Positions 1-9,315 of a stretch of 61,821 nt of DNA are shown here, piece by piece. Origin of the DNA: Terriglobales bacterium (GTDB taxonomy: Bacteria; Acidobacteriota; Terriglobia; Terriglobales; Acidobacteriaceae); NCBI GenBank assembly GCA_015654835.1, contig JAATGG010000278.1:1-61821 (forward strand). The letters are read 5' to 3'. Below the pieces are notes generated by a model, which was not told the origin of the DNA, did not search any database, and saw nothing but the letters and a program-made list of their open reading frames with translations. Position 1 is the stretch's first letter, and each line of letters opens with the position of its first letter. Position numbers and translations under genes: made by a program.

Positions 1-37
1 GTTTACAATCGCAACAATCGGCGAGGTCAAAACAACG

Positions 38-1117
38 ATGGCAACCAAGAGCAAAGAGCAGGGTGGAACGGCGACGGCAGAGCCTCCCGGTGGCAAGAAT
101 GGCTTTTCCCTCATTTCGAACGAAAAGCTGATCGATCTCTATGCAACCATGGTGAAGTGCCGTATGCTCGAAGAGCGGGCGCGCGTCCTGTTCAAGCAGA
201 GCAAATTCACGGGCAACTACTATGCAGCCGTGGGCCAGGAAGCAGCCGCGGTGGGCGTAGCTCTCGATCTATTGCCTGCCGACACCATCGGTCCTTCACA
301 CCGCGACTTCATCACGAATTTCATCAAAGGCGCACCGCTGGAGAAGATGTTTTGCCAGCTCTATGCCCGCGCCGCCAGCCCGGACAAGGGCCGTTCGTCG
401 CCGGCACACATGGGCTATGCCCCACTGAATGTGATTACTCCGTCTTCGACCATCGCGGCACAACTCAACATTGCTGCCGGCGTCGCTCTCGCCAACAAGA
501 TCAAAAAAAATGGCAACATCGCCGTGGCCTTTTCAGGCGATGGATCGACCTCGCTGGGTTTCTGGCACGAAGCATTGAACTTTGCCGGTGTCCACGATCT
601 GCCTATCGTCTTTGTCTGCCAGAACAACCTGTGGGCGGAGTCAGTGAGCCTGAAAATGCAGACCAAGGTCGAAGATATTTCGGTAAAGGCACAGGCTTAT
701 GGATTCCCAGGCATTACGGTGGATGGCAACGACGTGGTAGCTGTGTACCGTGTGGCTCACGAGGCGATCAGCCGTGCACGCCAAGGCCGCGGACCAACGC
801 TGATCGAGTGCAAGACGTATCGCTGGTATGGCCACTCGGAAATCGATCCGGCCAAGTATCGCGATCCCGAAGAGGTAGAGCGGTGGAAGGCCAACGACCC
901 CATCCTCAACATGGAAAAATACCTCACCGGCAAGGGTCTCTATCGCGACGAACTGAAGCAGGAGATCGCCGACGGATTCAACAAGGAACTGGATGCAGCC
1001 ATTGAAGTGGCCGAGAAATCTCCTTATCCGGAGGGCATCGAAGCGCTGGATCATGTGTACTCATTCAGCATCCGCGACCGCGCGCTGAACCCCAAGACCT
1101 GGACGCCGCAATACTGA
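38..1117 (+). CDS. pdhA: Pyruvate (or branched-chain 2-oxoacid) dehydrogenase E1 component, alpha subunit
   Basis: This 359-residue protein is the thiamine-diphosphate-binding alpha subunit of a heterotetrameric 2-oxoacid dehydrogenase E1, which decarboxylates pyruvate or a related oxoacid and passes the acyl group to the lipoyl E2. The ThDP motif is visible as SGDGST followed about 30 residues later by QNN (near residues 168-200). YRWYGHSEIDPAKYR matches the conserved phosphorylation-loop region of E1 alpha. The length is normal for the family. The first about 20 residues are polar and Gly/Thr rich, probably a flexible tail. The E1 beta gene follows after 63 bp, so the two are probably one operon. 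E2 and E3 genes are not in the window. Family assignment is firm; pyruvate rather than acetoin or a branched-chain oxoacid as substrate is inferred. Confidence 0.93.
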   Translation: MATKSKEQGGTATAEPPGGKNGFSLISNEKLIDLYATMVKCRMLEERARVLFKQSKFTGNYYAAVGQEAAAVGVALDLLPADTIGPSHRDFITNFIKGAPLEKMFCQLYARAASPDKGRSSPAHMGYAPLNVITPSSTIAAQLNIAAGVALANKIKKNGNIAVAFSGDGSTSLGFWHEALNFAGVHDLPIVFVCQNNLWAESVSLKMQTKVEDISVKAQAYGFPGITVDGNDVVAVYRVAHEAISRARQGRGPTLIECKTYRWYGHSEIDPAKYRDPEEVERWKANDPILNMEKYLTGKGLYRDELKQEIADGFNKELDAAIEVAEKSPYPEGIEALDHVYSFSIRDRALNPKTWTPQY

Positions 1118-1180
1118 CCCGTTTCGCATGGCGCTCCTGCGCTCGAACCTGAGAAGCGGTATTGAGAGAGATCGAATTCT

Positions 1181-2170
1181 ATGGCATTGCTGACTTACAT
1201 TGGTGCAATCACGCAGGCGCTTGAAGAAGAGATGCGCCGCGATGAGCGAGTCTTTATCATCGGCGAGGATGTGGGTGTCGAGGGCGGCGTCTTCAAGGCG
1301 ACCAAGGGGCTCTATGAGCAGTTTGGCGCGGACCGGGTCATCGACTCGCCACTCGCCGAGGGCATCATCGTCTCGGCGTCTGTAGGCGCGGCTCTGGCAG
1401 GTCTGAAGCCGGTGCCGGAGATTCAGTTCTCCGACTTCATTACCCCGGCAATGGACGCGCTGACGCAGCAGGCAGCCAAGCTGCGCTACCGCTCCGGCGG
1501 CACGCAGACCTGCCCCCTTACGTTGCGCGTGTGCTATGGCGGCGGCGTAGGAGGCGGCCTTTATCACTCACAAACCAACACCACATGGTTCGCGCACGAG
1601 CCCGGCCTTGTGGTAGTTGCTCCTGGCACGGTGGCCGACGCCAAGGGCATGCTCAAGGCGGCTATCCGTCAGGACGATCCGGTCATCTATTTCGAGCACA
1701 AGAAGCTCTACCGCTCTATCAAGGAAGAGTTGCCGGATCATGACGATTTCGTCACCGACCTTTTCAAGGCGGCGATTCGCAGACCAGGCAAGGACATGAC
1801 TCTGGTCAGCTATGGCTGGACGTTGCAACTGTCATTGCAAGCCGCTGAGCGGATACACACCGAAGCCGGCGCGGAAATTGAAGTGGTCGATCTGCGCGTG
1901 CTCAATCCTCTGGATAAGGACACGTTTTTGGAGTCTCTGGCCAAGACCGGCAGGCTGATGATCGTGCACGAAGATCACCGCACGCTGGGAATCGGCGCGG
2001 AGATTTCAGCCATTGCCGCCGAGGAGGCATTCGATTGCCTTGATGCGCCCATCGTACGCGTCACAGCGCCCGACGTACCCGCAATCCCCTTCTCCGCTCC
2101 GCTTGAAAAGTTCTATCTTCCCTCTGTAGACAAGATCGCCGAAGCGGCTACCAAGTTACTGAATTACTAG
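1181..2170 (+). CDS. pdhB: Pyruvate (or branched-chain 2-oxoacid) dehydrogenase E1 component, beta subunit
   Basis: This 329-residue protein is the beta subunit that completes the E1 tetramer with the product of the preceding gene. It begins with the typical TYIGAITQALEEEMRRDE segment, followed by GEDVGVEGGVFKATKGL and the ThDP-pyrimidine-side motif SPLAEGIIVSASVGAAL. The C-terminal transketolase domain is present (VDLRVLNPLDKDTFLESL and VHEDHRTLGIGAEI). Length is normal. The ATG at 1181 gives the conserved N terminus directly, so no other start is needed. The gene lies 63 bp downstream of pdhA on the same strand. A 7-bp inverted repeat (2186-2192 with 2212-2218) lies just after the stop and may form the 3' end of the transcript, although no T-run follows. 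Confidence 0.93.
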   Translation: MALLTYIGAITQALEEEMRRDERVFIIGEDVGVEGGVFKATKGLYEQFGADRVIDSPLAEGIIVSASVGAALAGLKPVPEIQFSDFITPAMDALTQQAAKLRYRSGGTQTCPLTLRVCYGGGVGGGLYHSQTNTTWFAHEPGLVVVAPGTVADAKGMLKAAIRQDDPVIYFEHKKLYRSIKEELPDHDDFVTDLFKAAIRRPGKDMTLVSYGWTLQLSLQAAERIHTEAGAEIEVVDLRVLNPLDKDTFLESLAKTGRLMIVHEDHRTLGIGAEISAIAAEEAFDCLDAPIVRVTAPDVPAIPFSAPLEKFYLPSVDKIAEAATKLLNY

Positions 2171-2262
2171 TCCAATCTATATTCGGTGTCCACCCGGCCG
2201 CATAGTTCGGATGGACACTTGGTCGTCCATTGCCCCGAGAGGGCGAGTGATAAAGTGAGGAT

Positions 2263-4059
2263 ATGAACGTGAGTAGCCGCAAGGCCATAACTCCCATGAT
2301 CCAGTGCGCGACGGTGTTGGCTGGACTTCTTCTGACCATTGCCAATCCTTTAGCCGCGGAACAGCCGGGAGGACTGGCAGGCTCCGGACAAGTTGGATGG
2401 GCTGGCAGCAGTTCCACTCCGGCCTGCCAACCTTCGCTTGGTTCGCCCTATATCCCGTTGGATAGCTGGATATACCCGGCGGCACTGCGTCTCTACTCAC
2501 TCGGATTTATCGATGAGGCTTTTCTCGGAATGCGTCCCTGGACGCGGGCAAGCCTGGAGCACATGCTCAGACGCCTTGACGAACGGATTCAGGATGCAAA
2601 TGCCGGCCCAGCCGTGGACGAAGCGCAAGGGATCTATGAGTCTCTGACCAGACAGTTGCGTCTGGATGCGCAGGGTTCCTGTCTCGCGCACCGAGGCGAT
2701 TCGACCGTCGAGTCGGTCTATACCATAGCGCGCGGCATCAGCGGTACGCCGCTGCGGGACAGCTTCCATCTTGGATCGACCATCGTGAACGACTATGGCC
2801 GGCCCTACAGCAACGGATTTAACAACTACACCGGCGCAAGCGGTTATGCAACGGCCGGACGGTTCGTCTTGTATGCGCGCGGTGAGTTCCAGGGTGCGCC
2901 TTCGACTACCGGCTACTCCACGCCCCTGGCGCAAACCCTCTCCGCCATCGACGGAGTTCCTTTCATTAACCCAACCACGGGCCTGCCCTATAACCAGGCG
3001 ACCATTCCAATGGGGCCTGTCTCATCGACGACCGATGGACGGGTCATGGAGGCTTATGTCTCGGGCCAGTGGCTCAATCACATCGTCTCTTTCGGCAAGC
3101 AGGACGATTGGCTTGGGCCCGGTGTAGGCGGGGCGATGGCTTACTCCAATAATGCCGAGGACATTTACTCCTTCCGCGTTAACCGCATCGAGCCGCTGCA
3201 AATTCCAGGATTGTCGAGAATCACCGGCCCTTTCCGTTATGAGTTTTTAGTCGGGTCCCTCAAAGGTCATACGTCTCCCAACGATCCGTGGGTGCATGTG
3301 GAGAAGATCAGCTTCAAGCCCACAAGAGACCTTGAGTTAGGCTTCGAGAGAACGGTCATCTGGGGCGGCAGAGATCATGAGCCGATTACCCTGCATACCT
3401 TCCTCAAGAGCTTCTTCAGCCTGTCTGCTCCGGATGCATCGGTAAAAAACAGTACAGCCGATCCGGGCGCGCGCTTTGGAGCATTCGATTTTTCCTATCG
3501 TCTGCCTCTCATGCGCAACTGGCTCACGCTTTATACGGATTCGGAAGCGCATGACGATGTTTCACCTGTCGACGCTCCGCGGCGGGCCTCCTATCGTCCC
3601 GGCCTCTATTTGTCCCATGTGCCCGGGGTTCCCAAGCTCGATGTCCGTGTAGAAGCGGTATCGACCGATCCGCCGACGACGCGCAGCAATGGTGGAATGT
3701 TCAATTACAGCGAGACCGTCCAGAAACAGGGCTATACGAACAAGGGCATGATCTTTGGCGACTGGATAGGGCGCGAAGCCAAAGGCGGGCAAGGCTGGAT
3801 CACGTATCACCTGAGCGGCAACGAGTGGGTCCAGGTGGGTGTACGCAATCAGAAGACGCCCCATGACTTCATCCCTGGCGGGACGACGCTGAACGATATC
3901 AATTTCCAGGTAGTCAAGCGTCTCGGCCGAGACTTCGAGGTTAACGGCAATTTCACTTACGAAAGATGGAAGGCGCCCATTTATCTCCCCGGCGAGCAAA
4001 GCGTGACCAACACTACGATTCAGCTCACATGGTTTCCAGAGCGGAAGGTCAGCTTCTAG
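2263..4059 (+). CDS. Capsule assembly Wzi-like outer-membrane protein
   Basis: This 598-residue protein resembles the Wzi family of outer-membrane beta-barrels that attach or assemble capsular polysaccharide at the cell surface. A signal peptide is visible: a basic start, a hydrophobic stretch TVLAGLLLTIANPLAAE around residues 18-34, and an AXA-like cleavage site. The mature part has alternating hydrophobic and aromatic segments typical of beta-strands, including repeated short stretches ending in Tyr/Phe/Trp, and ends in VSF, consistent with a C-terminal aromatic barrel signal. The ATG at 2263 follows GTGAGG closely. No capsule cluster surrounds it, so its exact role is inferred from family resemblance. 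It converges on the recombinase gene at 4141. Confidence 0.7.
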   Translation: MNVSSRKAITPMIQCATVLAGLLLTIANPLAAEQPGGLAGSGQVGWAGSSSTPACQPSLGSPYIPLDSWIYPAALRLYSLGFIDEAFLGMRPWTRASLEHMLRRLDERIQDANAGPAVDEAQGIYESLTRQLRLDAQGSCLAHRGDSTVESVYTIARGISGTPLRDSFHLGSTIVNDYGRPYSNGFNNYTGASGYATAGRFVLYARGEFQGAPSTTGYSTPLAQTLSAIDGVPFINPTTGLPYNQATIPMGPVSSTTDGRVMEAYVSGQWLNHIVSFGKQDDWLGPGVGGAMAYSNNAEDIYSFRVNRIEPLQIPGLSRITGPFRYEFLVGSLKGHTSPNDPWVHVEKISFKPTRDLELGFERTVIWGGRDHEPITLHTFLKSFFSLSAPDASVKNSTADPGARFGAFDFSYRLPLMRNWLTLYTDSEAHDDVSPVDAPRRASYRPGLYLSHVPGVPKLDVRVEAVSTDPPTTRSNGGMFNYSETVQKQGYTNKGMIFGDWIGREAKGGQGWITYHLSGNEWVQVGVRNQKTPHDFIPGGTTLNDINFQVVKRLGRDFEVNGNFTYERWKAPIYLPGEQSVTNTTIQLTWFPERKVSF

Positions 4060-4140
4060 CAGCAGTTCTTCTATTTGCATTGCAACAGACTGGCATCGCA
4101 CAGCAGATATACGACAAGATGCACCCTTCATTGAGCTTCT

Positions 4141-5127
4141 TTATTTAGCTCTAGGATGTGTCTTGTCGTATACCTGTTCCAGTTGTGCGGTGGTGAGTTG
4201 CGTGTAACGCTGGGTCGTGGAGAGCCGCTCGTGGCCGAGCAACTCCTGAATGGCTCGCAAGTCCGCCCCCTCGGCCAACAGATGCGTACCGAAAGCGTGG
4301 CGTAAAGTATGTGGGTGAACCTCGGCGGAGAGGCCGCGCAGCACCGCAATGCGCTTCACAATGCGGCCTACACTGCGAGTCGTTAGCCGTGCCTGGCTCC
4401 CCGTTTTGTTTAAACCACGCAGGTAAAGATTGAGAAAGAGGGCCGGCGTTTTTGGTCCTCTGGGTCCGGCTGCAGCCAGCAGCGCCGACCGCTCCGCCAG
4501 ATACGCTCGCAGAGCCTGGGCGGCCATGTCGCCTAGCGGCACATAGCGCTGCTTCTGGCCTTTGCCGCGCACCAGGATGGCCTCGTTCGCCCAATGGACA
4601 TCTTCGACATTCAGGCCGGTCAGTTCCGCGTTGCGCATGCCGCAGCCATAGAGCAACTCGACGATGGCTTTATCGCGTGCCGGCCAACTCGCGGCATCTT
4701 CTCCCACCGAATCCACAACGCGGTTCATCTGTTCGATGGAGGGGACGCGAGGCAGGTGCTTGGGCAGCTTAGGCGTTGCAACCAGGCGGGCCACGTTCTG
4801 GTCGACCTGACCCACGCGAGCCAGCCATTTGAACCAGCTACGAATCGCCGCCAGTGCTCGCGCGGCAGAAGCCTTTGAAAGCCCGCGCTCATAAAGCGTG
4901 CCAAGGTAAGCGCGAATATGTGTGTGCTCGATGCCGGCCGGAGTTTGCTGTTTGCCGGTCTGCTGTCCGATGTACCCGGCAAAGCTGCGCAACTCCCGCT
5001 CATAAGCGCGAAGGGTATGCGCTGAGGCGCCGCGTTCATTCGCCAGCACCCGCAGATAATCCGTCACCAGCCCGTCCAGCACGGATGCATCGGCTGTTTC
5101 CACTGCCGAGTCCGCGACCGTGCTCAT
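4141..5127 (-). CDS. xerC: XerC-like tyrosine recombinase
   Basis: This 328-residue tyrosine recombinase has an N-terminal SAM-like DNA-binding domain (about residues 15-110) and a C-terminal catalytic domain. The active-site set is complete: Arg in [13 protein letters not shown], the beta-hairpin Lys region ([13 protein letters not shown]), HTLRH, GHERLS and the nucleophile Tyr in STTQRYTQ. Xer enzymes resolve chromosome dimers at dif near the terminus. The gene overlaps the upstream recombinase gene by 4 bp (ATGA), so translation is probably coupled. A complete catalytic set and normal length argue against decay. Assignment as XerC rather than XerD follows similarity in motifs and order and is tentative. 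Confidence 0.85.
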   Translation of the reverse strand: MSTVADSAVETADASVLDGLVTDYLRVLANERGASAHTLRAYERELRSFAGYIGQQTGKQQTPAGIEHTHIRAYLGTLYERGLSKASAARALAAIRSWFKWLARVGQVDQNVARLVATPKLPKHLPRVPSIEQMNRVVDSVGEDAASWPARDKAIVELLYGCGMRNAELTGLNVEDVHWANEAILVRGKGQKQRYVPLGDMAAQALRAYLAERSALLAAAGPRGPKTPALFLNLYLRGLNKTGSQARLTTRSVGRIVKRIAVLRGLSAEVHPHTLRHAFGTHLLAEGADLRAIQELLGHERLSTTQRYTQLTTAQLEQVYDKTHPRAK

Positions 5128-6182
5128 GCTATTCCCTTCAATGAAGAGTGACCGGCTAAATCAGCAACCGTGCCAGGTTCGGCATGGGAACGTGCTTCGA
5201 CAATCGGATCGGGATTCGCTTCCGGCTTTGGCGCCTGCCCGCCGCGGGGATGATGTTCGCGGTGCACGGCCTTCAGACGGCTGAGCGCCAAGTGCGTGTA
5301 GACCTGGGTCGTCGAAATATCGGCATGACCCAGCAAAAGCTGCACGCTGCGCAGATCGGCGCCGTGCTCCACCATATGGGTGGCACAACTGTGACGCAGC
5401 CGGTGCGGGCTGGCATCGCCGTCGGCCATCTTGACCAGATGCCATACCCACTGTCGCGTGAGAGGCAGTCCACGCAGCGAGAGAAACAGACGCACCGCGT
5501 CTTGGCGCACGACCTCCTTCTGCGCCGTGGCCGGCCTGCGTGCCGAACTGATGCGCGCCAGGTGGGGCCGGCCTTCGCGCAGATATACCTCCAGCGCTTC
5601 CACCGCGGCGCGTCCCAGCGGCACAATGCGTTCCTTGTCGCCTTTGCCGCGTACCTGCACGCGCCCCGCATCGAGCGACAAATCGCTGGTGGAGAGTGCT
5701 GTCACCTCCGACACACGCAGGCCGCCCGCATAGAGCAGTTCCAGAATGGCGCGGTCCCGCAGTTCGGTGCCGCGTGCCTGCGGATGCGAGGCAGCCAGCG
5801 CGGCCCGCTCCAGCATCTCCGTCACCTCAGGCTCCGCCAACGACTTGGGAAGCACCTTCCAGGCCTTGGGCGACTCGATGTTGAGGGTCGGGTCGTGGTG
5901 GATGCGCCCGTCCAGCAGAAGCCACTTGTAAAAGCCGCGCAGGCAACTCAGCTTGCGCGCAGACGAACGCGAATCGATGCCATGGTTGCGCAGATGCTCC
6001 AGAAACCCGGCGATATCCTTCTGAACTACCGTCAGCAGCACACCGTTTGCGCCCTCAATGAACTCGGCAAAGGTCTTCAGATCGCTGTCGTAGGCTTCGC
6101 AGGTAAGCGGACGCAATCCTTTTTCCACGCGCAGGTAGGCCTGGTACTCCTTCAAGAGCGGTAGATTGCCGGTGGTGTCCAC
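5124..6182 (-). CDS. xerD: XerD-like tyrosine recombinase
   Basis: This 352-residue paralogue of the next gene has an N-terminal core-binding domain (about residues 5-95) and a catalytic domain with Arg in [37 protein letters not shown] and the Tyr nucleophile in STTQVYTH. About 45 extra residues follow the catalytic Tyr; this polar, His/Pro-rich tail is longer than in typical XerD. The start used is GTG at 6182, giving an N terminus ([14 protein letters not shown]) that matches the family; no ATG lies nearer. It is the promoter-proximal gene of a two-recombinase operon with a 4-bp overlap. It probably acts on dif with its partner, but an independent integrase pair cannot be ruled out from sequence alone. 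Confidence 0.83.
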   Translation of the reverse strand: MDTTGNLPLLKEYQAYLRVEKGLRPLTCEAYDSDLKTFAEFIEGANGVLLTVVQKDIAGFLEHLRNHGIDSRSSARKLSCLRGFYKWLLLDGRIHHDPTLNIESPKAWKVLPKSLAEPEVTEMLERAALAASHPQARGTELRDRAILELLYAGGLRVSEVTALSTSDLSLDAGRVQVRGKGDKERIVPLGRAAVEALEVYLREGRPHLARISSARRPATAQKEVVRQDAVRLFLSLRGLPLTRQWVWHLVKMADGDASPHRLRHSCATHMVEHGADLRSVQLLLGHADISTTQVYTHLALSRLKAVHREHHPRGGQAPKPEANPDPIVEARSHAEPGTVADLAGHSSLKGIA

Positions 6183-6414
6183 ACCCCGATTATCCGCGTC
6201 TTGATCGCATCTCTAACCGTGCCGGACACTTTACCGTACCTCGTTCATCAAGGGATCAACTTCATTACCTGCCTGTGAAGGGTCTCATGCCTTGAGACTC
6301 TCCATGACGTTTCGGTTCCTCAGGAGACGGTTCTTCGAACCTTCACGTGCAAAACTATCCCCTTTTAGAAGAGAATAGAGTTGGATAACTTTATCAAGCA
6401 GGATTGAGGGACGC

Positions 6415-7161
6415 GTGACACCAACGCAAATTGAAATTCCCAAGTGGACCGCCGAAGAGTTTGAACGGCTGGTCGTCGGTAGCCATCCCAAGGTTGCGGT
6501 GTTCGACTGCGATGGAACCCTCTGGGGCGGCGACTCCGGGTATGGGTTTATGATCTGGTCGATCGAACAGGGCCTCGTTTCACGCTCCACCAGCGATTGG
6601 ATCGACACCCGCCACCGCGCCTACATGGCCGGCAAGGTAAGTGAGGCAGGAATCTGCGGCGAGATGGTGCAGATCTACGCAGGCCTGCGCGAGCAGGAGT
6701 TGCGCACCGCCGCGGCTCTCTATGTGCGCGAGTTTGTCCAGAGCCATGTGTTTGCAGAACTGGCTTCGCTTGTGGCCACCTTGCGCGGGAAAGGCGTCGA
6801 GCTTTGGGCCGTCAGTTCCACCAACAAGTGGGTCGTGACCGAAGGCGTGCGCGAATTGGGAATTCCGGAAGAGCATGTGCTGGCAGCCGAGGTCCAGGTC
6901 AACGAGGGCGTAATCGGCAGCGAAATTGTCGACGTGCCGACGGATAACGGCAAAGCGGACGCATTGCGGCGTGCCGGCCTGCCGGCTCCCGACGCGGTTT
7001 TCGGCAATTCCATTCACGACCTGGCCATGCTACAGATTGCCCGTCATGCCTTTCCGGTCAACCCATCGCCCGGCTTGCTTGAGGCTGCGGCGAACAACGG
7101 CTGGGGCTACTTCCGTCCACGAGCCGCCGAAGGTGCGGAAGCGCGAGTCGCCGGCGAATAA
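6415..7161 (+). CDS. HAD-family phosphatase, phosphoserine phosphatase-like (HAD-IB)
   Basis: This 248-residue protein is a haloacid dehalogenase superfamily phosphatase of the IB type. Motif I is FDCDGTLWGGD near residues 31-41, with the nucleophile Asp and acid/base Asp. Motif II is the SST segment in WAVSSTNKW. Motif III/IV is represented by KADAL and GNSIHDLAML, where the acidic metal ligand sits. The helical cap lies between motif I and II. The start is GTG at 6415, preceded by GAGGGAC. It stands alone on its strand with a hairpin-rich gap to the Nudix gene. The substrate is not defined; a true SerB with ACT domains is encoded at 36213-37460, so this one probably dephosphorylates another small phosphoester. 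Confidence 0.75.
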   Translation: MTPTQIEIPKWTAEEFERLVVGSHPKVAVFDCDGTLWGGDSGYGFMIWSIEQGLVSRSTSDWIDTRHRAYMAGKVSEAGICGEMVQIYAGLREQELRTAAALYVREFVQSHVFAELASLVATLRGKGVELWAVSSTNKWVVTEGVRELGIPEEHVLAAEVQVNEGVIGSEIVDVPTDNGKADALRRAGLPAPDAVFGNSIHDLAMLQIARHAFPVNPSPGLLEAAANNGWGYFRPRAAEGAEARVAGE

Positions 7162-7196
7162 GGCGCGTGCTCTGTAGTAGCGGGACAGCCGGCTTC

Positions 7197-7304
7197 TGCA
7201 AGATGCTTTTCCCAAAAGGGATTTCCATCTTGCAGGAGGAGAAATTTTTCGTTCACGTTTAGAACCGCCGAAAATTGAGGACTCACTTCCAGAATTTTCG
7301 GCGG
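7197..7304. repeat. Two consecutive perfect inverted repeats
   Basis: Two hairpins lie between the HAD gene and the Nudix gene. The first pairs TGCAAGATG (7197-7205) with its complement at 7226-7234, with a nested TCCC/GGGA in the loop. The second pairs CCGCCGAAAATT (7265-7276) with a perfect 12-bp complement at 7293-7304. The second could act as a bidirectional 3' end or mRNA structure, but neither is followed by a classical long T-run. Function is inferred only. Confidence 0.55.
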
Positions 7305-7367
7305 CGAACCCAATATGCGGTACCAGGTGGGGCACTCCATCCCCTTTGGGGCGACTACACTACTACT

Positions 7368-7808
7368 GTGGAAGAGGAACGACAGAGTTCTCATACCCGG
7401 CCGGTGGGACCCGCCCTTCGTTTCGTTGTGGCGGCCCTCATTCTGCGTGGGAATGAGGTGCTGATTGGCCAACGCCGCCCCGATCAACCGATGGCGTTGC
7501 AGTGGGAGTTTCCCGGTGGCAAGATCGAAGCCGGTGAAAGCCCCGAGCAAGCGCTGATTCGCGAGTTGAACGAAGAACTGGGCATCGAAGCCACCATTGG
7601 AGCCCGGGTCACGCATATCCGCCATAACTATCGCCATGGCGGCGCGGTGGACCTGCAGTTTTTTACGGTGCGCGAGTTCGCCGGCGAAGTCGAGAACCGC
7701 ATCTTCAATCAACTGAGCTGGGTGCGGCTTGAAGACCTGCCCGGGTATGACTTTCTAGCCGCCGACCGCGGCCTGATCCGCGATTTGGCTGCCGGCAAGC
7801 TGCTCTAG
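7368..7808 (+). CDS. mutT: Nudix hydrolase, MutT-like
   Basis: This protein (146 residues from the chosen start) belongs to the MutT branch of Nudix hydrolases, which remove oxidised nucleotides such as 8-oxo-dGTP. The Nudix box is complete: GGKIEAGESPEQALIRELNEELGI contains the G-x5-E-x7-R-E-x2-E-E-x-G pattern near residues 47-70. Preceding residues FVVAALILRGNEVLIGQRRP match the first strands of MutT. An ORF extends upstream to 7275, but that extension runs through the inverted repeat and has no family resemblance, so the GTG at 7368 is preferred. The gene converges on the Nramp-related transporter with a 28-bp gap. Exact substrate is inferred from family. Confidence 0.82.
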   Translation: MEEERQSSHTRPVGPALRFVVAALILRGNEVLIGQRRPDQPMALQWEFPGGKIEAGESPEQALIRELNEELGIEATIGARVTHIRHNYRHGGAVDLQFFTVREFAGEVENRIFNQLSWVRLEDLPGYDFLAADRGLIRDLAAGKLL

Positions 7809-7836
7809 GTTCTTTTCGCCTACCGTTTTCAGCGGC

Positions 7837-9087
7837 TCAATGACCCGGTATCAGCCCATAGAGCATGACCAGCGTCATGCCGATCACAATGATGCTGGTT
7901 CCCCAGGCAATTACATTCCACACACGCGAATTGCGATGCGCGCCCATCAGATCGTGGCGATTGATGAGCATCAGCATCAGGATAATCACCACCGGCAGCA
8001 AAATACCGTTCAATACCTGGGAGAGGATGGCGAAGTTGATCAGTTGCGCATCCGGCAGCACCAAAACGGTAAGCGATCCGCCCACGATCAGCAAGGTATA
8101 GAGCCAATAGAAGAACGGCGCTTCTTTAAAGTTCTTGTCCACGCCCGACTCGAACCCCAGCCCCTCACATACCGTGTAGGCCGTGGAAAGCGGCAGGATG
8201 GAAGCGGCGAACAACGAAGCATTGAATAGGCCAAAGGCGAATAGCAGGAAGGCGTAGTCGCCGGCCAGGGGGCGCATCGCCTCCGCCGCGTCCGAAGCAA
8301 CCTGGATGGCACCCATTCCATGGACCCAGAGGGTGGCCGCGCAGGCTACCACGATGAACCAGGCCACCAGGTCGGTGAAGAAGCTGCCGACAATCACATC
8401 GAGCCGCGAAGCCGCATAATCCTTGAGGCGAATGCCCTTTTCCACGATCGAGGACTGCAGATAGAACTGCATCCAGGGGGCAATGGTCGTGCCCACGACG
8501 CCGATGGCGGTGTACATATAGAGCTTGTCGCGCCAGACCGTATGAGGCGGCATCTTGACCGTGGCCCACAGCGCATCGTGCCAACTTGGCTGCGAAAGCA
8601 CGCCGGCAAAGATATAGGCGATGTAGACCACCGAGGCGACCAGGAAGATCTTCTCAGTGCTCTTGTAGCTACCGCGCACCACCATGTACCAGACCAGGGC
8701 CGCGCACAGAGGCACAGAAATGAACTTGGACACGTGGAAGAGGTGCAGAGAGCCCGCGATGCCGATAAACTCGGTGACCACGTTGGTATAGTTGACGACC
8801 ACCAGCACCAGCATCAACACGAAGGTGAGCCGCAGCCCGAACTCCTCGCGGATAAGGTCGCTCAGGCCCTTGCCGGTGACCACGCCCATGCGGGCGCACA
8901 TCTCCTGCACCACGATCAGCGCAATCGTGATGGGAAGCATCATCCAGAGCAGCGAATAGCCGTATTGCGCGCCGGCCTGGGAATAGGTGAGGATGCCACC
9001 GGAGTCGTTATCGACGTTGGCGGTAATGAATCCCGGACCCAGCACGGCCAGAAACAAAAGTATCCGGATTCGCCAACGCTTCCACAT
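7837..9087 (-). CDS. Nramp-related divalent metal transporter with altered metal-site motifs
   Basis: This 416-residue inner-membrane protein has about 11 hydrophobic segments and the overall Nramp fold. Its start, KRWRIRILLFLAVLGPGFI, is typical. The metal-binding motifs differ from those of manganese/iron Nramps: where TM1 normally has DPGN this protein has DNDSGG, and where TM6 has MPH it has APW (GTTIAPWMQFYLQSSIVEKG). These positions coordinate the transition metal in Nramps, so this protein may carry a different ion, for example magnesium as reported for Nramp-related magnesium transporters. That is an inference from motif changes. It is transcribed alone, convergent with mutT. Confidence 0.82.
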   Translation of the reverse strand: MWKRWRIRILLFLAVLGPGFITANVDNDSGGILTYSQAGAQYGYSLLWMMLPITIALIVVQEMCARMGVVTGKGLSDLIREEFGLRLTFVLMLVLVVVNYTNVVTEFIGIAGSLHLFHVSKFISVPLCAALVWYMVVRGSYKSTEKIFLVASVVYIAYIFAGVLSQPSWHDALWATVKMPPHTVWRDKLYMYTAIGVVGTTIAPWMQFYLQSSIVEKGIRLKDYAASRLDVIVGSFFTDLVAWFIVVACAATLWVHGMGAIQVASDAAEAMRPLAGDYAFLLFAFGLFNASLFAASILPLSTAYTVCEGLGFESGVDKNFKEAPFFYWLYTLLIVGGSLTVLVLPDAQLINFAILSQVLNGILLPVVIILMLMLINRHDLMGAHRNSRVWNVIAWGTSIIVIGMTLVMLYGLIPGH

Positions 9088-9240
9088 GCACGCGGGTTCC
9101 CTATGGAGGATTCATCAAAGTTTCCTCACTGACCATAGCAGGCCAGGGCGGGATACGCGAGTCCGGGCGCAGAGAATCACGAAGCGCAGTGGAACGAATG
9201 GATTGCCGGGATTTGCGACGATCTCTACGAGGCGCAGGGA

Positions 9241-9277
9241 AAAGAAAAAGCAGGCTGCGAAGAACACAGCCTGCTTA
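9241..9277 (-). terminator. Rho-independent terminator of the nitronate monooxygenase-like gene
   Basis: A perfect 10-bp stem (9249-9258 with 9268-9277, left arm AAGCAGGCTG) has a 9-nt loop and is followed, on the minus strand, by TTTCTTTT. It lies about 40 bp after the stop codon of the gene ending at 9316, which fits intrinsic termination of that transcript. Confidence 0.8.
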
Positions 9278-9315
9278 GATCGACAGCCTCTCCCGGTGGC
9301 GGAGCCAAAGCGGCT

